A DNA stretch of 64,000 bases from Cryptomeria japonica. Taxonomy: Eukaryota; Streptophyta; Pinopsida; Cupressales; Cupressaceae. Shown one piece after another: positions 1 through 12,357 of this stretch. Location: assembly GCF_030272615.1 (NCBI RefSeq), contig NC_081412.1, positions 541,280,335 through 541,344,334 of the forward strand, read 5' to 3'. The position numbers and the translations under genes are program-made. The stretch's first letter is position 1. Every line of letters begins with the position of its first letter. Below the pieces are notes generated by a model, which had not been told where the DNA came from, ran no database searches, and was given only the letters and a program-made list of their open reading frames with translations.

Positions 1-1082
1 ATGGATGTGCTCAAGATTTATTAATGCAGATGAAAAATGTAAATGCATAAGAATCTTTGTAGCATAGCCTTGCTTTATATCTAATTAACACTCTTAGAAA
101 TGACTTCGGAAATGAAGAATTTTTAGGTTTCATGAGGATAATAGAACAATTGATGTTTGTTTGAAATGGGTGGTTGGAACTACAAAAAATAAATTCAGAA
201 TTTGAGTTTGAGAGGAAGGATAAATTAAATGCTAGTAGTTAGGGTATGCAGGGTTGATATTAGTGGATTAAGTAAATGGTTTTGATTGAAAGTTAAGTTT
301 AGATTTGGATAAAAGGTTGTTGGAAATAGATGGCTAGGATTTAAGATTGATTTCATTTAATATTTTATGATTTGTATTTAATTTTAATTTTAATTATGGA
401 TGAGACATGATAGTCCCATTAGTGGGCCATATATTAGTATTTGAGGTTTTATGATAATCTATTAAATAGTTATATTATTAAATTATTTAATGGAAATACA
501 TGTAAGAAAGTACATTAATTAAATAAATATAATTTATTTAGTTGATTTGATGATAGAGGGAATGTTATAGGTTAATTTAAATTAAATTAAATTAAGTTTG
601 TGTAATTAATTAGTGTGCATGAGATGCAAGTGTGGTCACAAGAAGATTAATATAATCGTAAAAGTAGAGAGTAAGATGTGTTATAAAAATATGATTAATT
701 TTAAATATAAATAACAATGACTAAAATACTATAATAAAAATCAAATATTTTATATGAAACACATAAATTACAATAAAATGGAGAATATTCTAATATTATA
801 CATATTAACATTGTGTGATTATTATGACTTTGTAAACCATAACATCAATAATTTGTCTTCATTCATTTAGTCCTAAAATAATTATTTTAGAACTATATAG
901 AAGATATTATAACAAATTGAAATACACTTGTTCCAATCACTTTTTAGATGAGAATTGAAAGATTCACTTCATACAAAATAGGTGTCTAACGATAAGTTAG
1001 GCAAACTTGTCTAATATGACAATTCAACTTAATATTTGAATTTTTTTTTTTTTTAAATCAACTTGTTAGGCAAGGTTGTCTC
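1..1082. other. AT-rich flank, no gene recognised
   Basis: This is the sequence into which element B was inserted. It is AT-rich, with poly-T near 1030-1045, and has no long open frame. Short phrases of degraded coding character may be present around 60-200, but I could not match them to a family. Confidence 0.5.
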
Positions 1083-2204
1083 TGTTGGCTTGATGATGAT
1101 TTTTATATTGGATGAATTTATATGTTGTTATTGATGGCACATACACACACACATATTCATATTGTCATAGTCATCTTAGTTAAGTCAAACCGGTACTACT
1201 TCTAAGTCTTCATATTGTAAACCAATATCATATGTATAGAGTAAGTCCAACCGGTATGAAGATGTCTAAACCAGTATATGTAGACAACCAATATATGCAG
1301 GTAAGACAACTGGTTTTTGGTCAATTCCATTGTTACCAATTTTGAGATGCAGCGGAGAGAGACAAGGACGAAAATGGAGATAATTAGTATATGAGTTTGA
1401 TGTGTTGAACATTAAACTGGTATCAGTGTTCAAACCAGTTTTCCTTGATTGTGTGATGATTTATCACCGGTCGTGATGTGTTACCACCACTTGACATTTT
1501 TGGTAGTGATCTGTGACATGTTATGAAAGATTGTCTAGATTCACTGAACCTAGGAAATTGTGTTGAGGTTCTTGAAGCCGACATGAAATATAATGTCTAT
1601 AAAAAGGCATTGTGATGAGTTATTTTCATATGCAAGATATAAGTGATTCTATGAGATATAATTGATGTGAACTATTGGAGGAGATATAGAGTATGCCAAT
1701 GATACAGTATTGAGTGAGCAGAAAAGGATCTATACAAGAAAAATGTGTTATTCCTAGATCATACCACCTGTTGTTTTCTAATCACTACAACAGTTAAATA
1801 CCCTAACTGAGTAAGCTCTAACAAGGTGATTCATTAACTTGGATCTAAATCCTCCAATAAGGTTACCTTTAAGCAAGTATATCTCCTAACAGGACTTGGG
1901 ATCTTTAACAGGATTCTCTCCCAATAGAGCACTTTTGTAGACCTTAACTGGTCATTTACCTATTACTGCAGATGGTTAACTTGTGAGTTCCATCTAACCA
2001 TTGTTGTTCCAAGTTGGGTTTTTCATGTATAATTTTTTGTGTTATGGTGAATGTTTTACTTATAGTGAATGCTTTTATAACACTTTGGATTGCATACAAA
2101 GTCTTAAGTAAACTTGTTAAATGTTTTTACCAGTTTGGGATTAAAGTATTATTATTTTTTGTATCAATGATTCACCCCCCTCTCATCTCCTTATAAGCCT
2201 ATCA
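1083..2204 (+). repeat. 5' LTR of element B
   Basis: It starts TGTTGGCTTGATGATG and ends TATCA just before the primer binding site. The start matches the copy at 5794, and the downstream half matches 37744-38298. Near its end it has TTCACCCCCC followed by CTC-rich sequence, which is also seen at the ends of the LTRs of C and G. Confidence 0.85.
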
Positions 2205-2206
2205 AT

Positions 2207-2218
2207 TGGTATTAGAGC
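2207..2218 (+). promoter_or_regulatory. Primer binding site of element B
   Basis: TGGTATTAGAGC differs by one transition from TGGTATCAGAGC, the copia site complementary to the initiator tRNA-Met 3' end. It starts two bases after the LTR end. Confidence 0.8.
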
Positions 2219-2266
2219 TTAACTTCCTTAAGGCCTAACCACTTGGAAGGAAACCCTAAAGCCATT

Positions 2267-3380
2267 ATGGGGGATATGAGCTATAGAGATATGGCTAGAG
2301 AACTTGATGCAACTAGGGAAGAGCTACAAACCCTTAGAGGTAGATTCAAAGCTTCACAAGTAAAGAGGAGAGATCTAACTGAACAATTATTGTAGATCTC
2401 TAACAAAAGTGATTCAGATGAGGCTAATGTTGATGCACTGGTCCAAGAAGTGGAGAAACTGAATGGTGAAAACTTAACCTAAGGATATAACTTGAAGCTC
2501 TTACAATTTGTATGAGTCAATACCTTAAAGCAAGCAGGGCAACTGAAACCCTGATCAAAGATAAAACATATAAGATGTCTAAGACCAAGTAGGAGAATGC
2601 AACTCTGCATGAGCACTAGCAAGAGGAGAAGGAAGAAAAAGAAGTTTTACAAGAAAATATTGAGATGGCAATGTCTCTTAGAGAGACCCTTATGAAGCAT
2701 GAGGAAGATCTTACCAAAGATATTACTGAGGCAAATGAGAATCTTGATAAATTCAACAAAAGCTCCTCTATGCTGGATGAATAGATCCAATATCAAAGAA
2801 TGAAAGGTGACACATTTGGATTAGGTTTCAACACATTTGAGCAAGGTGAGTCTTCCAAATCAAAGGATACTTCATCAACATACAAACCGGTATCTAAAGG
2901 CATGAAATCAGGTAAGAATAAGTTTAAACTAGTTTGTTTTAACTATCTTAAATCTAGACATACTGCCATTGTGTGTAGAAACAGATCTAATATGAACACA
3001 AGCTATAATTTTAATGCTAGATATGTGTCTAGAAGATGTGAAGGTGATTGTTACACATGCAATGTGTATGGGCATAGGTCAGTTGAATGCATATATGAAG
3101 CAAATAACCTAGCACCTCACATGAATTCAAGACCTATTGGTGGCTGTAAAAGGACTTATGATAACTAGAGAAACATGAATTGGCAAAAACCCTATGTTAA
3201 CCAATTTAGTCCCTATGAGATGGAGAAAGTAACTAATGTGATTGGCACCATTTGCAACAACTTTGGACATATGGCTATAAACTGCATAAGAAGGACTGGA
3301 AGAGGTAATGCAACACCTTGAGGAGCATCTACGATGGCCTACTATCATTGTCATAAACCCAAGTACATGGCTAAGTTTTG
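2267..3380 (+). pseudogene. Element B gag-like protein: coiled coil plus four degenerate CCHC knuckles (broken)
   Basis: An ATG at 2267 opens a Glu/Lys-rich, coiled-coil-like sequence interrupted by several stops between about 2396 and 2575. The frame has shifted by 2800-3168. Four zinc-knuckle remnants follow at roughly 2935-2980, 3050-3095, 3258-3290 and 3340-3375. The second, CYTCNVYGHRSVEC, is an intact C-x2-C-x4-H-x4-C. The others have lost a ligand: CFNY in place of C-x2-C, GTIC in place of CxxC, and AYYHC in the last. The order matches the first ORF of element C. Knuckles of this kind bind nucleic acid in Gag nucleocapsids, so a packaging role is inferred. There is no protease or pol downstream. 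Confidence 0.7.
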
Positions 3381-4040
3381 AAGAGCTAAAAAGAACCAAC
3401 CGGTAAATCACTTTGAAGATCAGAAAGGAAAGAAGATAGTCAATGTTGAAGAAATCATAGCGGAGATCAATAGGATGTAGAAAAAGAAAAGTGTGGACAA
3501 TCCATTAGAAGAATCAAACCCTTCACCAAGTGTGAAGAGTGCTACACTAGTAAAATGAGCTTTTGAACAAGCCTAAGGGAAGAATATTGGTAAATCCACT
3601 TTTGGATCCCATGAAGAGAGTATGGTAAGAATATTTTTCATTTTGAGTTGTAAAATAAGAATTTTCATATTATTGTCAATCGGTTTTCCAACCGGTTAAC
3701 TTGCCTGGCGATATAGGCAAGCTTGTTAAGTGGTAATTAGAGTTTGTTACCCTATCGGTAGTGTAATAAATGCAGTGGGTCAGTTAATAAAAGGTAATTT
3801 CACTAAGTCATTTTTACCCTAATAGCATTCGAAGAAGAATTTTGTGAGAACTTGTAGAGTGAAACAGACCATTGTTAGCAGATTGAGAACATATTTGTGC
3901 TACGATTTAAAAATTTGAATCGAATTTGAAGTGAAGGAAGATGAATCGGGTGTGAAAGTGAGGGAAAAACTGGAAACCCTAGCAGCATGAAGGGAACAAG
4001 GTATTTTGATCAATCTTCTTTTTAAATCAGGTTATCTTCA

Positions 4041-5556
4041 ATGAAATCATCATCTACACCAACAGAAAGTCTTTTGATCACTATAAAAGCTATGGAGTCT
4101 AGGGGATCGGATAAAATAGAATCTTATAATGCATCATCTCAAGTTCCTAAAGGTGTTTTGATTAAAGGAGATTTTTCTAGTTACATAGATTGCAAAATTG
4201 AGGATCTAGGGTCATTGGAAATCTATTCCCATCTTAAATCTTTGTGTGATAAGAACAGAAAGATCAAACCAGAATATATTAGGGTTCATGAAAATGGTTT
4301 TCATGATGTATATTTTCTAGAATATTTTGAGGAAGAACATGTTAGGGTTATCCTTAGCCAAGTACATGGAGGTAACATGTATCTTGATAGGCATCACACT
4401 ATCACAAAGGAGGCTATTCATGCTATAACCAGTGAAGTACCAAAATTGAGGACAATCTCAAAAGAGACTATTATTGCATTGATAAAGAACACTGTTGATA
4501 GTCATGCAATTTCTATCAACATTACAGATCAAGGAGTCAGATTTGCAACATTGGTTATTGGCTATCAGATATTTCATTCTAGTCAAATGAACAGTGTACC
4601 ATCTACAGTCATGCATGCCATCTACAGGATGATGATGGAAGAAATAAGCTATGAAGTTAGCTATGACTTGCTGATTGATTATGCCAACAACCTCTTGGCA
4701 TCTCTTAAGGACACTAAGAAGAAAAGATTGGGCACTTATTAGAAAAGGATTGCACCTTCACAACCAGGTAGTGCCAAGGAGAAAAGAAGAAATTTTAATT
4801 AGTCATCTTTTGTATCCACCACTACAAAGGTAATGAGAAGTATACAAATCAAGAAGGAACCTGTACCCAAAGAATATGCAAAGAAGAAGACTGCAACAAA
4901 GAAGAAGCTAATTTTTATAACCCTATTGCCAAGCTTGGACAACTAGTTATAGATGCTACTAACCAACTAAAATCACTTGAAGAGGCATCACATGTCTTAG
5001 CTGAAAAAGATTATAGGAAGAAAAGGGGAGAGAAATTGATTTCTAAATTTAATAAGGCAAGATTGCTTTATCTATGAATAAAGATCTTTTGAGAAATGCT
5101 ATAGAAAAAGGAGGTAAAATTTTGGCTAATATATCTAAATTTTCTTTCTTCTATTCTAATTTGAAGCAAAAGCATGAAGAAACAGAGAAAGAACTAGAGA
5201 GGATAAGTGAGGAATATAACTCTGCACAGGATTCAACTTTAGATTTTGGCATATCTGTTGATGCTTTACAACATTTGTGAAATGTTTGTAATTTTGAATA
5301 GGTTAAGAGGCTTAGATCCTTGAAAGAACTAAAGAACCAGTTGATACCAAAAGTTGAAATTCTACAAAGGGCATATAAGGATTCTAAAGTAGTTTTGGCT
5401 ACACCAGAGATGAGCACAGTGGATGCTATGGAATAATTTACTGCACACGTTTTGACAATCATTGAGATCACTAAAACATTGTTAGATACATGGGATAATG
5501 ATCTCATGAAGCTAAAGTTTCATTTCAGTGACATTTTCTTAAGACTTCCATTGTAA
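4041..5556 (+). pseudogene. Element B second ORF: conserved B/C domain, then coiled coil
   Basis: The first 233 codons (4041-4742) are open from an ATG. They align with element C ORF2 at 8632-9350: both have Q-[VI]-P-[KE]-G-V, a short [IF]-E-[DE]-L-G segment, LCDKNxxxKPE, VHGxxxxLD, ITKE and an IxGY motif in the same order. The later part is broken by stops, but 5074-5280 and about 5300-5556 still encode Lys/Glu-rich helical sequence. I do not recognise the N-terminal domain. It has no catalytic motif that I know and no clear membrane segment. By position (after gag, before the polypurine tracts) and by its C-terminal coiled coil it could derive from the extra ORF of Sireviruses. This is an inference. 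Confidence 0.65.
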
Positions 5557-5645
5557 AAACTCTTATATTTATTTATATATGCAGTTTTTGATGACAAATT
5601 TTGATGTAATGTATGTATTTTTCTCTTCAATTTCACATTGTTGTC

Positions 5646-5665
5646 AAAGAGGGGGGGGGGGGGGG
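5646..5665 (+). promoter_or_regulatory. Upstream polypurine tract of element B with a 15-G run
   Basis: AAAGA followed by 15 G lies about 130 bp upstream of the main tract. It aligns with the upstream AAAGGGGGAG tract of element C at 36750. Tandem polypurine tracts are a described trait of Sireviruses. Confidence 0.55.
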
Positions 5666-5779
5666 TAGAAATAATTATGTGATGTAAATTGTGTATGTAT
5701 TGTTAAGGGGCAGTCTGTACATTCTTGTAAGCATACTTAGTTGGTTGTCTAAAAAATTTTCTAAGTGTTGTCATCAATG

Positions 5780-5793
5780 CCAAAGGGGGAGAT
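5780..5793 (+). promoter_or_regulatory. Main polypurine tract of element B
   Basis: CCAAAGGGGGAGAT abuts the TGTTGG start of the 3' LTR. Elements C and G (minus strand) have almost the same string at their 3' LTRs. Confidence 0.8.
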
Positions 5794-6386
5794 TGTTGGC
5801 TTGATGATGAATTTTGTATTGGATGATTTTATATGTTGTTATTGATGGCACATATAAACACACAAATATGTTCATATTGTCATAGTCACCTTAGTTAAGT
5901 CAAACGAGTACTACTTCTAAGTCTTCATATTGTAAATTGGTATCATATGTATAGAGTAAGTCTAGCTGGTATGAAGATGTCTAAACCAATATATGTAGAC
6001 AACCGATATATGCAAGTAAGACAATTGGCTTTTGGATAATTCCTTTGTTACTTGTTTTGAGATACATCGAAGAGTGACAATGAGGCAAATGGAGAAAATC
6101 ACTATATAAGTTTGATGTGGTGAACACTAAACTGGTATCAGTGTTCAAACCGGTTTTCCCTGATTGTGATGAGTTATCACCGGTCGTGATGTGTTACCAC
6201 CAATCGATATTTTTGGTAGTAATCTCTCATGTTTTATGAAATATTGTCTAGATTCTTTGAACTTGGGAAATTGTGTTAAGGTTCTTGAAGCAAACATGAA
6301 ATCTAATGTCTATAAAAAGGCATTGTGATGAGTTATTTTTATATGCAAGATACAAGTGATGTTATGAGTTAGAGTTGATGTGAATT
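5794..6386 (+). repeat. 3' LTR of element B, first part
   Basis: It matches 1083-1675 from TGTTGGCTTGATGATG onward. It stops at GAATT (6382-6386), the target duplication of element C, and continues after the second GAATT at 37739-37743. Confidence 0.85.
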
Positions 6387-7172
6387 TCTTGGCAAATGCA
6401 CACTCCAATGAGAAATTGTAGGTGATTGAAGGTATTGTAATTTATGGCAACCTTACAATCATATGAAATTGGCAGGCATCGGCACCGACAAATTCTACAC
6501 CGGCATACAGTTCACCGACACCAAAAGATGATTACCAACACCCTAGCCGACAGTATTTTGTTTATTGCATAATGTATTTGATTGTAATATCTTTTTGTAA
6601 GCCAACATGGCATAGTTTAATAAGGCTCATATATAAGTATGAGATCTTGTAGAATATTTAGTAGAAGATTAAGGAATATGCATAGATGGATATTATGTGT
6701 GAATGTTAAGGCATTTTTTGGAATGGGGTTTATGATTATTGTAAGAGCTTAAACCAGTACTTAACTTGGCATAGAAGATGTTGATCCGAAGAAATACATG
6801 ACATTGGATTTATATAATCCACTTTTGTAAGTTAGTGAGACTTCCTTTGTAACTGAGTAGTGAGCTCTAGGCACTTGGCCTTCCTGCATGTGTAGGCCCC
6901 TATTGTATCAATAATATACACTTATTGGCCAGTAAGTGAATATTGTGGGTCACAAATCCCACCGAGGTTTTTCCTACACTAGGTTTCCTCACAAAAAATA
7001 TTGTGTTATGGTGTGCTTTTCATGTTGTGCTTATTATGCTTATTTACTGCATTAATTCTAGTTTACCATTACACTGTTTTGGAATGCAATTCATTTAACA
7101 AGTTCAGAAAATCCACTAACTGGTTAGATACTGATTCACCTCCCCCTCTTAGTATCTTTGGGAATCCTAACA
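6387..7172 (+). repeat. 5' LTR of element C
   Basis: It starts TCTTGGCAAATGCACAC (TGTTGGTAAATG in the 3' copy) and ends CCTAACA. It includes the TTCACCTCCCCCTCTTAG terminal motif that is also present in B. Confidence 0.85.
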
Positions 7173-7174
7173 AT

Positions 7175-7186
7175 TGGTATCATAGC
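7175..7186 (+). promoter_or_regulatory. Primer binding site of element C
   Basis: TGGTATCATAGC differs by one base from the initiator tRNA-Met copia site, and it lies two bases beyond the LTR end. Confidence 0.8.
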
Positions 7187-7243
7187 CTAGTCCTCTATTT
7201 TCAAAAGCCTAACAACTTGAGGAAGATTCTAACACCAATAGAG

Positions 7244-8317
7244 ATGGAAAACTTGAGAAAGCAATTGGAAACAACTCTTTCAGACTATGATGCAAAAAAG
7301 TTGAAGAATATCAAACTTGAAGATGATCTAAGGGCTGCGTAGGAAATCATTCAGAGACTTCAATAAAATCTCACTATTGCAAGGAACAAAAGAAGAGAAC
7401 TTTCTGAAAAGATGCAGAATGATGATGATGAAAAGGAAACTCTTAATGACCTTATGAATAAACTAAGACAAGAAAATAGTATAATGAAGAATGAGATGCA
7501 AGATATGACTATGAGGCTTTTTAAAGACATTGAAGATAGGAAGAAGAATGAAGATGACTTGGTTAGAAGACTAAATGATGCTAGAAATGAAAACACAAGA
7601 CTCAGTCATGAAAATGATATGTTGAAGACAAACTTGATGCATTCACAAAATGACAGAATTGAACTCATGAGACAAAAAGGAATTTTGGAAAATGAGTTGG
7701 CTGCTACAAATCAACACAAGGAGAAATTAAACAAAAGCTTAGAGGAACTTGATAACATGTTGAAGAATTAGAAACCTAATGGAGATACAAATGGCCTTGG
7801 CTTTGAAGGTGGTGAAAGCTCTGGTACTGCAAACAATCATTATCATAGTAAACTGGTAAGACAACCTAATGCTTACAAATTCAATGGGAAATGCTTTAAC
7901 TGTAACAAATATGGTCATAGAGAAAATTAGTGTAGATCTAGAAATTATCAGAACACTAATGCACCCACCAATCAATGTTCTAAATCTAATAAAATTGGTC
8001 ATAACTCAGAAAATTGTAGAATGAATGTAAGATGTTATGTTTGTGGAAGATTTGGACATATATCTAATTAATGAAGAACACATGCCGGCATAGGATATGG
8101 AAAAGCTATTGAGAAAAACAATGTGACCTGTTATGCTTGCAAAAATATTGGACATATTGCAAAATTTTGTAGAAGTATGGCATCACTGGCAAATAACAAA
8201 GGACCCAGTTTGAAAGGTAAAGAAAAGGTTGAAGAGGTAAAACAAGAATTCTCAAAGCAATGGATTAGAAAGTCAGATCAAAGTGCTAGTGAAGTTGTTC
8301 CTTCATTGGTAGAATAG
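7244..8317 (+). pseudogene. Element C gag-like protein: long coiled coil and four tandem CCHC knuckles
   Basis: One frame runs from the ATG at 7244 to 8317, about 357 codons, broken only by in-frame stops (7340, about 7364, 7769, about 7928, about 8069). The first 175 residues are Glu/Lys/Asn-rich heptad-like sequence, predicted to form a coiled coil. Four knuckles follow: CFNCNKYGHRENxC, a degenerate CSKSNKIGHNSENC, CYVCGRFGHISN with its last cysteine disrupted, and an intact CYACKNIGHIAKFC. Most stops can be explained as CAG or CAA changed to TAG or TAA. Plant copia Gags usually have one or two knuckles, so four is unusual. A role in RNA binding and assembly is inferred from the family. There is no aspartic protease. 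Confidence 0.75.
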
Positions 8318-8631
8318 AGTATCACTCCACCGGTGGGAGGTTCTTCATCTAACTGAAGAGAATCCTTTGGGAATATGGCAACAAATTGAAAAACATGCTA
8401 ATTTACCCTCGGTTGATGGTGAGAAGTTAAATCACTTCTTTACTGATAGACATTAAATGTGGTAGTTGAAGGAAATAACACTATAAAGCAAGTGTTTTGG
8501 CACTTTTTTCATTCACCAAGCATTCAAATTTCCGGATAGAACGAAAATCCCGAGTGAAGGTATTCATAGCGATAAGTGAAGCAAATCAATCAAGTACTCA
8601 TACCTCAAGGTAGATTAAGGTATTTATAACA

Positions 8632-11608
8632 ATGGCTTCCTCCTCTGTACCTAAATTCATTGCAAACCCTACTGCGATTGAAGTTATTAAGCGCCCTAGA
8701 CCCATATTCAAGATCATTCCCAAAATTACAAAGAAAGATGACACCCTAGGGGCATTCTCACAAATACCCGAGGGAGTAGTATATGTTGAGGATCCTATAA
8801 TGTACATACATTTTCATATAGAAGAACTAGGTGATGATGAAATTAAGAACATGTACGGGATTGTTTTATGTGACAAAAATGGAAATGTTAAACCTGAACA
8901 TAAGATAGTTGAAACCCTAGGTTTTGTGGAAACCCTTAGTATTCCTGATTTTCCCAAGGATGTCATAAGGATTGTGCTAAGTTGAGTACATGGGGAGTTC
9001 TTTTTGTTGGATTCAATTAACAAGATAACCAAAGAGACAGTTAGGGTAGTAACAGGCTTACCATCCACTGGTAGTAGGCCTGATAAAACTAAAAAGGTTC
9101 GAAATGACACAGTGATGACCCTAACTGGTGCAACTTTTGACAAGAGATCCTTAAGAGTCAATGATGTTAAGGATACAAATGTGAAGTTCATTAGCATGAT
9201 ACTTGGTTACAAAGTTACTCATGCCAATAGACTAAACTCTGTTTGTAGCTTGTGTATTAAAAGTGCTTATGACTTAGTGAACAACAATGCCAAAATTGAC
9301 ATATGTGAATGGTTGAAAGACAAACTGATAGACAACCTAAAGAAAATCAAAGGTGACAAGAAAGGGACTTTTAGATTTGGCAATTTACTTGTGTGCTTAA
9401 TGTTGTATATCACCAAGGAAGTACTCGATATTGGTAGAAAAGACTTTGGTTTTGACATATTGGTAGGAAAACAGTTACTGGACATTCTAAAAAACATGGG
9501 AGATGATAGAGAAAAGAATACAAATGAAAATTTTCAGTCTTTAAAGACTAGGATGAAAACAAGGATAAGGATATCTCAAACTATTGTTGACAAATATTAA
9601 AAGGAGATATGCTTTGTAATAAAGAAGGATGAAATTTGGATGGAGGCAGTTGTCCCAAGGACTATTTGGGTTACTGAAATGGGATATGAGGTAGATGAGA
9701 ATATAATTGAAACTTATGCAAAAGCCCTCTTAGAAGCCCCTAAAGAACCAACAGAAAAAGTATTTGGCAATGCTGAAACAATTGAAAGCGGTATTCAATC
9801 TCAGAAAAGGATAAAGAAAACTGAGCAGATAGTTAGGAAAGGAACAAGGTAGGCTAAAGCTATAAAAGAGGATGTATTAAATAAAATTGGTATTAAGGAG
9901 AGTGACTTAGAAGGACTACAACTAGAAGCACATCTTTCACCAGTTGCTACCTCCTCTGATAGTGAGATACTAACAAAATTCAAAAGGGTAGAAGAAAAAG
10001 AAAACCCTAACTGACACCTGCTCCTACAGCAAAGAGAACAAGACATAAACAATAGGTAGTTAGGCCTCCGGCAAAGAAACTAACACCAAAGAAGAGGAAA
10101 CAAAGATAAGTTTTTCCTCCACTTGACAAACTTTTAAATGAAATAACTGAAGATGGAAAATTGACTAACATCAGCAAGTTGTATAACACACTATCAAATG
10201 ATGAAAAAGAAAGTATAGAAAATAGTGTTATCTTACATCTTGATAATTAAGAAATTTTTGATGGAAATTGTTGATGATATACCTAGTGACTTATATATAG
10301 GATTAGAAGCTAGAAGGGTAACAATTGTGGAATTAGATAAAAATATCAAAATAGAAAAACCACTTGTAGTTCACTTAGTGAACTCAACTCAAGAGATTGA
10401 TGATTTAATCAATGAGGCTAACCAGATAGTATTCTCAACTGGTCACCGACATGTAGCACTGATGGCAAGAAGAGTTAATGAAATATTAGAAGAGACTATA
10501 GACAAGTGGGACATATTCTTTGTTGAAAAGGAGAAACAAGAAGAGCTCAAACGACCAAAGACTATTAGAGTCTATCAAAAGGAGAAGGATAAGGGGAAAG
10601 GAAAGGTAGGTGGACCTTCGAGCCTGAAGATAACTGATAACTTGCCCCCACCCTCCTTTGATACTCCACTTGTACAAACATTTGATACTTCACTGACAAC
10701 AAAGAGTATGGAAACACCTCATGAAGATACATATCCTGATTGAGAAGTGTTATATACAATGAATATTGACACTCAAGAAGTAAATATTGTTGTGGATAAG
10801 GAATCAAGTGAGAAAAGAGATGTGGCTACTGAGCCATTGGTAGAAGACATTACAATTGAGGCAAATGTTGAAGACACAGTTGGGGTAGAGAAACAAATTG
10901 AAAAATTAGTTGACCCCTTGGTTACTGATGGAATACCGGCTACAAAAAAGCCTACTGAGTCACTGGCAGTAGACAGTACTGAGGTGCAAACAGAAAAACT
11001 GACAGTGGATACCACTAAAAAATCTTCAGAAGCACCATCAGATAAATTGGTAGAGAGTACAGAAAAATAGGTTGAGCAACAAGATTCACAAGTACATACA
11101 AAAATAGTACCACCGGCTACATCTGATAAACCTAAAACTTTGGTAGTAGAAATGGAGACACAAACTATTCCTCCAAAGACAGAGGATAGCAAAGTTATTA
11201 CTACCATCGATGGATTACACATTGTAAAGGCAGTTGGATAGTCATCTGGAACCTCAATGACTGAATTTAGGCCAACAAATGTGATAGAAGTACTGCTAGA
11301 TTCTATCAAGAAAATAACAGATTGCAATGCACTAGCATATAAGCCTATAGATGACAATTTACCAATTTTTAAATTATAGCACCTAAGTGTAATATAGAGA
11401 ATAAAAATTCTTTGAGCCAATTAGACACATTGTCTAAGTACATAACCAACAACCTATTAACACTTGATCAGATAAATGAAGATACATTCAGAGAGAAAAT
11501 GAATAAAGAGAAGGAAAAATTATTTGAGGAAGTAGTCAAGAATAATAAGGAACACATGGATACCTTATTACCGGTATTAGGCAAGACAATTTTGGACTTC
11601 AAGAAACT
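8632..11608 (+). pseudogene. Element C second ORF: unrecognised conserved domain, acidic repetitive linker, C-terminal coiled coil
   Basis: From the ATG at 8632 a single frame can be followed to 11070, interrupted by stops at about 8983, 9598, 9850, near 10011-10055 and 10741. The frame then shifts to the one open at 11412. Residues 1-240 match the 4041 protein of element B. Residues from about 530 carry many Thr/Glu/Val/Lys degenerate repeats of the type TE-K-L-V-D (10780-11100). The last part (11412-11608) is charged and helical, and it is cut by element A inside a Leu codon. The rest continues at 36254. I do not recognise the family. Sireviruses carry an extra ORF with a C-terminal coiled coil downstream of pol, and this may be such a protein in an element that has lost pol. 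A putative plant transposon-protein domain is the alternative. Confidence 0.6.
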
Positions 11609-12127
11609 TGTTAGAACATTTAATCTTTACTTAGCTTAGGTTTATTTGTATTTAGTTTAGGATATTCCTTTGGAATCCCTACATGTAATTTGTCCTCTAG
11701 TACATGTGTGAGGACAAGTCATTTCTTTTATTTTCCTTTATTAAGGAATATTAGATTTCCTCCATAAGAGGATGTGGACACATGGCACACACATTTTATG
11801 AATGGTGGCATTCATAGATTTGGGAGTTACTTTGTAACTCCTCTCCTCATCTCTATTTAAGAGATGTCTCCTCTCTCATTTCTTCTTAATGACAATATTG
11901 TAAAGAGCTTCTTGCTCTCTCTCTTTCTCTCTCATTTTAGGCATTGCCTCATTCATAATATCACAAGGGGTTTTTCTTTGCTTTTCCCCTTTCAAAAGTT
12001 ATTGTGCCTCCTTCTTCACATTTGGGTGATTGCTCCAAGGTTTTTGCATTTCTCTTGGTAACATTTACTTCATCAATAAACTTTCTTGGATTTTATTTTT
12101 CTTTCCTTGCTCTTGTATTTCCTTTCA
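11609..12127 (+). repeat. 5' LTR of element A
   Basis: It is 519 bp. CTCTATTTAAGAG at about 11849-11861 is a plausible TATA region, followed by CT-rich sequence. The differences from the 3' LTR are at about 11617, 11797, 11970 and 12001. Confidence 0.95.
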
Positions 12128-12139
12128 TGGTATCAGAGC
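12128..12139 (+). promoter_or_regulatory. Primer binding site of element A
   Basis: TGGTATCAGAGC is an exact match to the copia site for initiator tRNA-Met, immediately after the LTR. Confidence 0.95.
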
Positions 12140-12357
12140 AGGTTTCTAATCCTTGTTTTAAGTTGACATTGATGAAGGCTACCATTCTATGGAGTTCACC
12201 TTGTTGGAGGCATTCTTGAGAGGAGAAGAAGTTCTTTTTCTAATATTTTCTATTGTGCAGGTTTTGGTTTCAGATTTTAACTTTTTTTTCAAACTTGTTA
12301 ACAAGTTTGCCTACAGGTTTAATCTTCTATTCTAGTTTTTTTTATTTAAAAAAAGGG

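Noticed and set aside
1076-1082. A target duplication for element B (TTGTC against TTGCC)
   Set aside because: Only 4 of 5 bases match, and two extra bases lie between it and the LTR start, so it is not convincing.
2014-2196. Short hydrophobic frames at 2014-2196 and 7001-7240
   Set aside because: They lie within the LTR ends of B and C. Their hydrophobicity reflects T-rich sequence, and the next ATG after the primer site starts the real frame.
5651-5665. 15-G run as a novel G-quadruplex element
   Set aside because: It aligns with a short purine tract in C and is likely a slipped polypurine tract, or its length may be a sequencing artefact.
11864-12219. Open frames in the LTRs of A (also 35990-36187)
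   Set aside because: They are the same LTR sequence twice, overlap the presumed promoter and primer-site region, and show no protein-like conservation.
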